A stretch of 5,110 nt of DNA from Methanobacteriota archaeon (lineage in GTDB: Archaea > Thermoplasmatota > Thermoplasmata > JAUWGG01), in contig JAUWGG010000082.1 in the NCBI GenBank assembly GCA_030606525.1, forward strand, positions 1 through 5,110, read 5' to 3'. Below the pieces are notes generated by a model, which saw only the letters and a program-made list of their open reading frames with translations, ran no database searches and was not told the DNA's origin. A program made the position numbers and the translations under genes. Shown one piece after another: positions 1 through 5,074 of the stretch; the first letter of the stretch is position 1; each line of letters starts with the position of its first letter.

Positions 1-281
1 CTGAGGAATGGGAACTCATAATTGAGGGAGTTTATGGTGCTGTCCTCCACTATATTGCTTGTATTTGCGAGGAACGAGTAGGAAATCATCTGAACACCCA
101 TAAAGGATTGCCTAGATTTTTAGATAACCAAGGTCTCCCCAAAATCGCTGAGCTTTTTCGTAGATTAGATTACTTAAGACAAAGCAAGTACTACGGTGGG
201 CAACAGGATGGAAAATCAGCGGAAGAAGCGAGAGCAATATTAGTAGAATTGAAGAAAACATTGGGAAGATTGGGAGAATGA
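1..281 (+). CDS. HEPN-domain protein, C-terminal part (probable partner of the downstream MNT)
   Basis: The gene runs in from the left edge; its frame starts at base 3 and gives 92 residues ending at TGA 279-281. I assign it to the HEPN superfamily from the helical C-terminal pattern, with a leucine-rich helix reading LFRRLDYLRQSKYYGG followed by an EEAR..L.ELKKTL helix, and from the MNT gene one base downstream. HEPN proteins paired with MNTs are often ribonuclease toxins with an R-X4-6-H motif. Here the equivalent segment is RQSKYY, with Arg at fragment residue 59 and Tyr where the catalytic His would be expected. That suggests a variant or non-nucleolytic HEPN, although the alignment is by eye. 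The N-terminal half and the start lie outside the window. HEPN assignment is fairly likely; toxin activity is unproven. Confidence 0.62.
   Translation, partial: EEWELIIEGVYGAVLHYIACICEERVGNHLNTHKGLPRFLDNQGLPKIAELFRRLDYLRQSKYYGGQQDGKSAEEARAILVELKKTLGRLGE
272..277 (+). promoter_or_regulatory. Shine-Dalgarno-like site for the MNT gene
   Basis: GGGAGA lies five bases before the MNT ATG at 283 and inside the last codons of the HEPN gene. It supports this start and fits coupled translation of the two genes. Confidence 0.5.
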
Positions 282-282
282 G

Positions 283-882
283 ATGAAGAAAGAAGATGAG
301 GAGTTGATTTCTGCTTTTATCGAAAAAGTGAAGGATGTGGTAGAAATTAACGCAATTGTGCTGTACGGATCATTAGCTAGAGGCGACTATGACAAGAGAT
401 CAGACATAGACTTATTGTTGGTTGTAGATCGTGAGCGACCCGACGATTTGTTACCTCAAATCACACACATAATCACTGAGTTGAAACCCCATAGAGAAAT
501 AGTTCCAACGATGACAAACCTCAAGGATAGGGACGAATCCTTTCTCAGGAACGTTTTCAAAGAAGGAAAAGTATTGTATGGAAAGATTCTTCTCACACCC
601 GACCATCTAGCTCTCGAACCTTACTTCCTGATTTCATATGACTTAGGGAGGCTAAAAAGCTCCTTACAAGTAAGAATCTCAAGAAGAATTCACGGATATG
701 TTTCAAAGAAGTTTATAAAAGGCAGGGAGAAGGTGTACAGGTATAAAGGGCTGAAAGACAAGTACGGAGCCATCTTTATCTCTCCCTCAACACTAATTCT
801 CCCTCAATCCCTAGCAAGAGACTTCATGTCAGAATTAGAGGATTTAGGTGTTAAATACAAGAAATTTGAAATCTATATGTAA
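283..882 (+). CDS. MNT-type minimal nucleotidyltransferase (antitoxin-like)
   Basis: This 199-residue protein belongs to the DNA polymerase beta-like nucleotidyltransferase fold (PF01909-like). The signature GSLARGDYDKRSDIDLLLV spans residues 29-47: Gly29-Ser30 bind the nucleotide phosphate and Asp41/Asp43 are the metal ligands. No clear third aspartate follows; the segment where it usually sits reads HREIVPTM (about 70-77), as in many MNT antitoxins. A C-terminal extension of about 90 residues ends in a small alpha/beta segment, roughly 150-199, making the protein longer than the 100-140 residues of minimal MNTs. The ATG lies one base after the HEPN stop, with GGGAGA at 272-277 as a plausible ribosome site, so the pair is translationally linked. 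In characterised MntA/HepT pairs the MNT adenylylates the HEPN toxin; that role here is inference. Confidence 0.85.
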   Translation: MKKEDEELISAFIEKVKDVVEINAIVLYGSLARGDYDKRSDIDLLLVVDRERPDDLLPQITHIITELKPHREIVPTMTNLKDRDESFLRNVFKEGKVLYGKILLTPDHLALEPYFLISYDLGRLKSSLQVRISRRIHGYVSKKFIKGREKVYRYKGLKDKYGAIFISPSTLILPQSLARDFMSELEDLGVKYKKFEIYM

Positions 883-914
883 TTCTGTAAGTTGTTAACA
901 GATGTGAGCGAGAA

Positions 915-939
915 ATCCCACACTCTTTAGAGGTGGGAT
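915..939 (+). other. Left-end hairpin of element copy 1
   Basis: ATCCCAC (915-921) pairs with GTGGGAT (933-939). After an unpaired A at 922, CTC (923-925) pairs with GAG (930-932) around a TTTA loop. The hairpin is unchanged in copy 2. Its TTTA loop and its G/C-rich lower stem followed by GAA resemble subterminal hairpins of archaeal IS200/IS605 elements. It could also be an RNA hairpin. Confidence 0.8.
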
Positions 940-977
940 GAAAGCGAACAGTACTTTCACCCATCTCCAGATGGCAC

Positions 978-986
978 TTTTATATA
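978..986 (+). promoter_or_regulatory. TATA box inside element copy 1
   Basis: TTTTATATA is a near-ideal archaeal TATA element and is conserved in copy 2 at 5044-5052. With its centre near 983, the usual 25-27 bp spacing puts a start site near 1009, just before the structured segment beginning GTGATGG. Any resulting transcript would read rightward across the element. Confidence 0.6.
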
Positions 987-1008
987 TTTCTTTTTCCATA
1001 TTATCATT

Positions 1009-1174
1009 CAGTGATGGATAGGGCAGGGACTGTCCGAATCCGCAATTGGAAACGCCTGTGTAGACCTGTGAGCTTTGCTCGTAACCGATAAGGTCTCGGG
1101 AGGGTCGAGAGCCAATCTGACGGATGGCTCGATGAAGCAGGAAACCCACATGCTTTAGCTGTTGGGTAGTTCAC
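1009..1174 (+). ncRNA. Putative structured RNA, omega/reRNA-like
   Basis: From the predicted start near 1009 to TTCAC the sequence is dense with pairable segments. GGGCAG 1021-1026 pairs with CTGTCC 1030-1035. AGACCT 1062-1067 pairs with AGGTCT 1091-1096 and encloses a GAGC/GCTC hairpin at 1070-1080. GAGCC plus ATC (1109-1117, bulged A) pairs with GATGGCTC 1123-1130, and a bulged hairpin with a TTTA loop ends it at 1144-1167. TnpB guide RNAs (omega RNA/reRNA) come from the right end of IS200/IS605 elements: a structured scaffold, a terminal hairpin at the element boundary, then a guide from the flanking DNA. Here the analogous guide would begin at 1175. Frame remnants such as EAGNPHALAVG before the TAG at 1167-1169 resemble the degenerate tail of archaeal TnpB proteins, which would suggest descent from a tnpB 3' end. 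Both function and ancestry are inference. Confidence 0.42.
1144..1167 (+). other. Right-end hairpin of element copy 1
   Basis: ACCCA (1144-1148) plus CA pairs with TG plus TGGGT (1163-1167). One T is bulged on each side, and GC/GC closes a TTTA loop at 1154-1157. The architecture and loop match the left hairpin. TAGTTCAC follows directly, typical of the cleaved right end of IS200/IS605 elements. Confidence 0.65.
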
Positions 1175-1492
1175 AACACCGCAATGACCCTTCTTTCCTT
1201 CCATTCTATTAACTCCGCACCTTCGTTCACAAAAACTGCAGTGCATCAATATTCTTTTTGCAATCTCAATCTTAAGGTCAAGAAGCGAAGTTTTCACTCC
1301 TTCACAACGATGATTTCTATAAAAATCATTCATCTTATCGTCATGTTCTTTCCAGAGTTCTTCTTCACTTGAGTTAAGCGCAATATCGACAGGAATGCTT
1401 TTACATTTAAGATAATTGGGTTTTAATTTTCCTTCAATAATGGAAAAGTACTTTTTGAGAGGATCGTCCTCCTGTTTTCTCATGTAAAACAT
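1175..1492 (-). pseudogene. Truncated radical SAM protein gene (PflA-related, COG1313-like), N-terminal part
   Basis: The minus-strand frame starts at ATG 1492-1490; Met4 at 1483-1481 is an alternative start. It encodes 106 family-like residues and then runs into element sequence. Family features include DDPLKKYFSI near residues 9-18, KSIPVDIAL near 31-39, LWKEHD near 46-51 and a cysteine cluster C85-x2-C88-x3-C92-x11-C104 reading CSFCERRCGVNR then KGHCGV. This cluster precedes the radical SAM core in archaeal proteins annotated as related to pyruvate formate-lyase activating enzymes. The core with CxxxCxxC is absent. After Val106 (1175-1177) the frame is the reverse complement of the mobile element and ends without meaning near 1004. 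The rest of the gene is not beyond the element, so this is a broken relic, although its promoter region may still be intact. Confidence 0.82.
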
Positions 1493-1537
1493 TATTTAGA
1501 TATAAGGATAAGTATTTTTTGCGAGAATCGTTCAAGA
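1493..1537. promoter_or_regulatory. Divergent promoter region, radical SAM remnant and ogt-endoV
   Basis: Only 45 bp separate the two divergent starts. For the rightward gene, GATATAAG at 1499-1506 could be a TATA box giving a leader of about 10 nt before the ATG at 1538. For the leftward remnant, an A-rich stretch on the minus strand opposite about 1511-1520 lies roughly 20-30 bp before its ATG. No Shine-Dalgarno sequence precedes either start, which fits very short or leaderless mRNAs. Confidence 0.4.
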
Positions 1538-2530
1538 ATGAAAGTGATGCAAACCGCAACCTCTATTAATATCCAAACATTTGTACGATTGATGGATATT
1601 GTAAAAACTGTGTATGATCTCACCGCTCAAATCCACGCTGGAAGGATATCAACTTATGGGGCTTTAGCCCTTGCCTTAGGTGATATAAGAGCATCAAGAG
1701 CAGTAGGGCGCATCCTTAATCTTAATCCTACGCCAATAATTGTTCCATGTCATCGTGTTGTATATTCAGATGGGAAGATCGGGGGTTATAAAGATGGTGT
1801 GGAAAAAAAAATAGCGCTATTGAGTAAAGAAAACGTTAGAATTAAAGATGAAAAGATCGTTGATTTTGAAAAATTATTGTTCAAAGAATTTAAAACTATT
1901 TTCCCATTGAAAAGATTACGCCGGGAACAAAAAATGCTTGCTGATCAAGTCATTCTGGAAGATTCCTTTAAGAAAATAGAGAGTGTTGGTGGTGTTGACG
2001 TTGCGTATTCAAATAATATGGCGTTTGGCGCATATGTGATCTTTGATCATGATGGTAAGATACTTGAAGAGCATGTGATCAAAACGAAGGTGAAGTTCCC
2101 ATACATACCCACTTATCTCACCTATCGAGAATATCCGATCATCGAAAAACTCATAAGGAAAGGAAAAAGCAGTCTCACAGTTTTGATGGTCGATGGGAAT
2201 GGTATTCTGCATCCATTTAGAATGGGAATAGCAACCCACGTGGGTTTAAAGCTCAAACTCTCAACGATCGGTGTGGCAAAAAATTTATTATGTGGGGAAC
2301 TAAAAAAGATGCCAAGCATTGGCAATTTCTCACCTGTAACCCTTAAAAAAGAAGTAATAGGATATGGATATAGAAGCACAAAATACAAACCAATCTATAT
2401 ATCGCCTGGAGACAAGATCTCATTTGAAACAGCTGCAAAGATCATCAAGCATTTCTGCAAGGCGAGAATACCGGAACCTTTGAGAAGAGCACATCACCTC
2501 GCAGCGATGATTCGAAAGGAAAATTCTTAA
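1538..2530 (+). CDS. O6-alkylguanine-DNA alkyltransferase / endonuclease V fusion protein
   Basis: This 330-residue protein joins two DNA repair domains. Residues about 20-100 form the alkyltransferase DNA-binding domain: ISTYGALA with Tyr40, an SRAVG arginine finger at Arg54, the Asn63-Pro hinge and IIVPCHRVV with acceptor Cys71. Cys71 takes the alkyl group irreversibly from O6-alkylguanine. The RNase H-like N-terminal domain of larger Ogt proteins is absent. Residues about 110-330 are endonuclease V, which nicks 3' of deaminated bases such as deoxyinosine. Visible are GGVDVAYS (Asp154), the PYIP wedge (188-191), TYREYP (Glu198), MVDGNGILHP (Asp219), His234, GVAKNLLCG (245-253) and a terminal AHHLA. 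All expected catalytic residues are present. The same domain order is known from a bifunctional Ferroplasma acidarmanus protein. Met19 (1592) is an alternative start, since homology begins near there. panE follows after 24 nt. Confidence 0.93.
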   Translation: MKVMQTATSINIQTFVRLMDIVKTVYDLTAQIHAGRISTYGALALALGDIRASRAVGRILNLNPTPIIVPCHRVVYSDGKIGGYKDGVEKKIALLSKENVRIKDEKIVDFEKLLFKEFKTIFPLKRLRREQKMLADQVILEDSFKKIESVGGVDVAYSNNMAFGAYVIFDHDGKILEEHVIKTKVKFPYIPTYLTYREYPIIEKLIRKGKSSLTVLMVDGNGILHPFRMGIATHVGLKLKLSTIGVAKNLLCGELKKMPSIGNFSPVTLKKEVIGYGYRSTKYKPIYISPGDKISFETAAKIIKHFCKARIPEPLRRAHHLAAMIRKENS

Positions 2531-2554
2531 TATCCATACTTCATTGCTAAATCG

Positions 2555-3460
2555 ATGAATATCACTATACTTGGTGCAGGGGCGTTAGGCAGCTTCATCG
2601 GTGGTATGCTTTCCACGAAGTGGGCGATAACACTTGTGGGAAGAAAAGCACATATCGATGCTATTAAAAAAAATGGTTTGAAAATCACTGGTAAAACTAA
2701 TTTAACATTGAAGTTAGATGCTGTTGAAGACATTCAGGATGTCAAATCATCAGATCTGATCATTCTCACCGTCAAATCTTACGACACAAAAAAGGCAGTG
2801 AAAGAAGCTTTATCCGCGGTTGGCAAGGATGCAATAATCCTCTCCCTTCAAAATGGTTTGAATAATGTCGAGAAGATCATTGATATCGCAGGCAGCAGAG
2901 GATTGATCTGCGGGGTTACGAGCCATGGGATAACATTTGCAAATAATGGACATATCCATCATGCTGGTGTCGGGGAAACGATCATCGGGGCCGTGCAAGG
3001 CGTAAATGATGAAGAATTGCAGGAGATCTGTGATATGTTCAATGCCGTGGGTATCGAAACAAAAAAAACTGATAATATCAGAGGTGAGATTTGGGCAAAG
3101 GTCATTGTGAATGCTGGTATAAATCCATTGACAGCGTTAACTCACTTACAAAATGGTGCTCTTTTAGAAATTCCAGAACTCGAAGCTTTACTTGAAGGTG
3201 TGTGCAGGGAGGCAATTGAGGTTGCTAATGCCTGTAATGTACAGCTCCCTTGTTCAGATCTAATAGAGAAAACAAAAGAAGTCGCAAGATCAACCAAAAA
3301 AAACAAATCAAGCATGCTTCAAGACATTGAGAGGAGAAGAAAGACGGAGATAGAATCGATCAACGGAGAAATTGTGCGGTTAGGTAAAAAGCACAATATC
3401 GAGACACCAATAAACCGCGTACTCGTAGCTTTGGTTAAAAGTATCGAAACAGATATTTGA
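2555..3460 (+). CDS. panE: 2-dehydropantoate 2-reductase (ketopantoate reductase)
   Basis: This 301-residue, full-length cytoplasmic enzyme of the PanE/ApbA family reduces 2-dehydropantoate to pantoate with NAD(P)H on the way to coenzyme A. The N-terminal Rossmann fold opens at residue 2 with ITILGAGALG (Gly7, Gly9, Gly12), and VGR at 28-30 follows the second strand near the cofactor phosphate. LTVKSYDT at 71-78 and LSLQNGLNN at 96-104 are the usual nucleotide-domain motifs. The C-terminal helical domain carries IWAKVIVNAGINPLTAL with the catalytic lysine at 182 and Asn186/Asn190. SSMLQDIERRRKTEIESING places Glu265 and Asn270 at the substrate site. The start is 24 nt after ogt-endoV without a visible Shine-Dalgarno sequence, so co-transcription is likely. 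The repair and CoA genes share no obvious pathway. Confidence 0.93.
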   Translation: MNITILGAGALGSFIGGMLSTKWAITLVGRKAHIDAIKKNGLKITGKTNLTLKLDAVEDIQDVKSSDLIILTVKSYDTKKAVKEALSAVGKDAIILSLQNGLNNVEKIIDIAGSRGLICGVTSHGITFANNGHIHHAGVGETIIGAVQGVNDEELQEICDMFNAVGIETKKTDNIRGEIWAKVIVNAGINPLTALTHLQNGALLEIPELEALLEGVCREAIEVANACNVQLPCSDLIEKTKEVARSTKKNKSSMLQDIERRRKTEIESINGEIVRLGKKHNIETPINRVLVALVKSIETDI

Positions 3461-3516
3461 TTCTCATATACGATAAAACTATCGAAAGATTTTTAAAGAG
3501 ATATCTAAATGGGGGT
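3461..3516 (+). promoter_or_regulatory. Promoter region of tbp
   Basis: The gap after panE holds two TATA-like candidates: CATATACG near 3465-3472, which would put the start near 3494, and TTTTTAAA near 3490-3497, which would put it near 3519. The upstream one fits better because it keeps the whole Shine-Dalgarno site at 3517-3525 in the mRNA. No terminator-like T-run separates panE from tbp, so read-through is possible. Confidence 0.4.
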
Positions 3517-3525
3517 GGAGGTGAT
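3517..3525 (+). promoter_or_regulatory. Perfect Shine-Dalgarno sequence of tbp
   Basis: GGAGGTGAT is fully complementary to the conserved archaeal 16S rRNA 3' end and lies five bases before GTG 3531. It decides the start: the nearer ATG at 3526 is out of frame and reaches a stop after five codons. No other gene in the window has so strong a site. Confidence 0.85.
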
Positions 3526-3530
3526 ATGGA

Positions 3531-4079
3531 GTGGCAAAGATAAAAATAGAGAATGTTGTTGCATCAACATCTCTGGGGGAGGAATTAGATCTCCAAAAAA
3601 TAGCTTCTTCTCTAGATGAAGCTGAATATGAACCCAAGAAGTTTCCTGGTTTGATATTTAGGCTGAAAGAGCCGAAAACCGCTACCTTGCTTTTTAGAAG
3701 TGGAAAAGTTGTTTGTACTGGTGCAAAGAGTTTAGAGGACGTTAGAAGGGCAATTAACAAGGTAGCTAAGGCGGTAGGCAGTTTAGGTATACCGATAAAA
3801 AAGAATCCCGAGATTGAAGTTCAAAATATAGTTGCATCTTCAGATCTAGGTACTGGAATTAACTTGAATGCCATTGCGATCAGTCTAAGCTTAGAGAAGG
3901 TCGAGTACGAACCAGAACAATTCCCCGGTTTGGTATACCGTTTAGATAAGCCCAAGGTCGTTGTTTTGTTGTTCGGCTCTGGAAAATTGGTCTGTACCGG
4001 AGCAAGAAAACCAGAGGATGTAGGGGAGGCCGTGGATAAGATCACTGAGGAATTGAAAGCAGTTGACTTGCTTCATTAG
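3531..4079 (+). CDS. tbp: TATA-box-binding protein (archaeal TBP)
   Basis: This 182-residue protein is the general transcription factor that binds and bends TATA boxes and recruits TFB and RNA polymerase. It is an intact two-repeat saddle. Repeat 1 (about 1-90) and repeat 2 (about 93-182) each contain the series NIVAS or NVVAS, a YEP element, FPGL and LLF.SGK.VCTGA. The four intercalating phenylalanines are present: Phe38 and Phe55 in repeat 1, Phe131 and Phe148 in repeat 2. Length is normal for archaea. The C-terminus reads ELKAVDLLH and lacks the acidic tail of some euryarchaeal TBPs. Start is GTG, set by the Shine-Dalgarno site. The COG1099-type hydrolase follows after 24 nt and may be co-transcribed. 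One window cannot show whether the genome has further TBP paralogues. Confidence 0.97.
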   Translation: MAKIKIENVVASTSLGEELDLQKIASSLDEAEYEPKKFPGLIFRLKEPKTATLLFRSGKVVCTGAKSLEDVRRAINKVAKAVGSLGIPIKKNPEIEVQNIVASSDLGTGINLNAIAISLSLEKVEYEPEQFPGLVYRLDKPKVVVLLFGSGKLVCTGARKPEDVGEAVDKITEELKAVDLLH

Positions 4080-4103
4080 CATTTATTTTAAATTCATGTT
4101 TCC

Positions 4104-4946
4104 ATGACACAAATCATCCTTGATAATCACCTGCATCTGCAGTTACATGGTAGGAATGTAGAAGCCATAAAAGATTTTGAAAGGGCCGGTGGTACTCACA
4201 TCGTGCTTTCCCATATGGAATACTGCGACGTGTCTGTTATAAAGGAGAAGAATTTTAAACGCAGTTACGAAATAACTCTGAAACTGGCAGAGCTGGTAAG
4301 GAAAAATACAAATGTGAAAGTTTTTGCGACCCTGGGACCCTATCCCGTTGTGTTGCTGAAGTTGGTCGAAACAATGACCTTGGAGGAAGCAAAGAACATT
4401 ATGTTCGAGGGCATGGACCTAGCAGGTAAGTACATTGAGGAGGGAAAGGCGATTGCAATTGGTGAGATTGGACGACCACATTTTTCAGTATCCGAAGACA
4501 TTTGGACAGTATCCAACGACATACTTAGGTATGGAATGGAAGTTGCTAAGGAGCGAGGATGTGCTGTTGTTTTGCACACTGAAAGCGCAACTAAAAGAAC
4601 CTTTAAGGAATTGGCTGAGATGGCCGATTCCGTTGGTTTAAGTAGGGAAAAGGTTGTAAAGCATTATTCTCCACCCATTGTGGATGTGAATGATAATTAC
4701 GGGTTATTTCCATCTATATTATCGGGAAAAAGATCGATCCAAGAAGCGATAAGTCAAGGTGCAAGATTTTTAATGGAAACCGATTATCTTGATGATCCAA
4801 AAAGACCAGGTGCTGTAATGGGAATAAAAACCGTCCCAAAAAGAACAAAAGCATTTTTGAAAAATGGAATTTTCAATGAAGAAGATGTGATCAAGATTCA
4901 TAAGGAAAACCCAGAAAAGGTATATGGAATCGAGATGGAAATTTGA
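4104..4946 (+). CDS. TatD-like metal-dependent hydrolase (archaeal COG1099 type)
   Basis: This 280-residue protein has the layout of the amidohydrolase/TatD TIM barrel. Likely metal ligands appear in order: DNHLHL (His9, His11) on strand 1, IGEIGRPH (Glu121), VLHTES (His158), VKHYSPP (His187) and METDYLDD (Asp227). This is a complete two-metal set. Relatives in TatD act as 3'-5' nucleases or phosphoesterases, but the archaeal COG1099 branch has no firmly established substrate, so no function is assigned. The start follows TBP by 24 nt with no Shine-Dalgarno sequence. An AT-rich TTTATTTTAAA at 4082-4092 lies only about 15 bp ahead, too close for a canonical TATA box driving this ATG, so read-through from tbp is the simpler view. 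The ATG at 4096 is out of frame. Element copy 2 begins about 20 bp after the stop. Confidence 0.87.
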   Translation: MTQIILDNHLHLQLHGRNVEAIKDFERAGGTHIVLSHMEYCDVSVIKEKNFKRSYEITLKLAELVRKNTNVKVFATLGPYPVVLLKLVETMTLEEAKNIMFEGMDLAGKYIEEGKAIAIGEIGRPHFSVSEDIWTVSNDILRYGMEVAKERGCAVVLHTESATKRTFKELAEMADSVGLSREKVVKHYSPPIVDVNDNYGLFPSILSGKRSIQEAISQGARFLMETDYLDDPKRPGAVMGIKTVPKRTKAFLKNGIFNEEDVIKIHKENPEKVYGIEMEI

Positions 4947-4982
4947 GAGAATAACAGCAAAATTAACAGATGTGAGCGGGAA

Positions 4983-5007
4983 ATCCCACACTCTTTAGAG
5001 GTGGGAT
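4983..5007 (+). other. Left-end hairpin of element copy 2
   Basis: ATCCCAC (4983-4989) pairs with GTGGGAT (5001-5007), A4990 is bulged, and CTC/GAG closes a TTTA loop at 4994-4997. It is base-for-base the same as the copy 1 hairpin. Confidence 0.8.
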
Positions 5008-5043
5008 GAAAGCGAACAGTACTTTCACCCCTCTCCAGGATAC

Positions 5044-5052
5044 TTTTATATA
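5044..5052 (+). promoter_or_regulatory. TATA box inside element copy 2
   Basis: TTTTATATA is kept exactly although the bases just before it differ from copy 1 (CCAGGATAC against CCAGATGGCAC). The box surviving next to a changed patch hints that it is functional. Confidence 0.55.
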
Positions 5053-5074
5053 TTTCTTTTTCCATATTATCACT

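Larger units (their letters stand above)
895..1044 (+). repeat. Direct repeat, copy 1, the part shared with 4963-5110
   Basis: This 150 bp segment matches the 148 bp at the window end in the same orientation, at roughly 95% identity by eye. Differences are A/G at 911, A/C at 962, T/C at 1007 and a short patch between the hairpin and the TATA box. The true repeat probably continues, because copy 2 is cut by the window edge. Confidence 0.93.
900..1174 (+). mobile_element. Non-autonomous IS200/IS605-like element, copy 1 (about 275 bp)
   Basis: The stretch has no plausible protein-coding gene. Bases 895-1044 recur at 4963-5110 with only three scattered substitutions plus a small substitution/indel patch near 971-977. 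Similarity starts abruptly at TTAACA, while the sequences before it (CTGTAAGTTG and AGCAAAA) are unrelated. IS200/IS605 elements insert 3' of a fixed tetra- or pentanucleotide, carry a subterminal hairpin at each end and often end in TTCAC or TTCAA. All of this fits here: TTAAC at 895-899, a left hairpin at 915-939, a right hairpin at 1144-1167 and TTCAC at 1170-1174. The last base abuts the broken radical SAM gene exactly. Neither TnpA nor TnpB is encoded, so the element would need proteins supplied from elsewhere. The boundaries are inferred; the repeat is directly visible. Confidence 0.65.

Noticed and set aside
915..939. Intrinsic terminator for the HEPN/MNT operon
   Set aside because: The hairpin is not followed by a T-run and is identical in copy 2 in another context, so it belongs to the element. 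A secondary terminating effect cannot be excluded.
1011..1169. A tnpB coding fragment on the plus strand
   Set aside because: A few phrases (EAGNPHALAVG before TAG; a D-R-containing start) recall TnpB tails, but the frame has an internal stop at about 1089 and no zinc-ribbon or RuvC motif. It was not called as CDS and was mentioned only as possible ancestry.
1004..1174. Minus-strand continuation of the radical SAM frame into the element
   Set aside because: After residue 106 the frame is the reverse complement of repeat sequence and has no family-like residues. It is accidental read-through, so the pseudogene was ended at 1175.
895..1174. tRNA or rRNA gene in the structured non-coding stretch
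   Set aside because: There is no cloverleaf with T-loop GTTCRA and anticodon arm in the right spacing, and no rRNA core sequence.
3479..4045. Minus-strand open frames across tbp
   Set aside because: They mirror the two TBP repeats on the opposite strand, which explains their mutual similarity. They are shadows, not genes.
4435..4641. Small plus-strand open frame inside the hydrolase gene
   Set aside because: It overlaps a well-supported gene in another frame and shows no motif or ribosome site.
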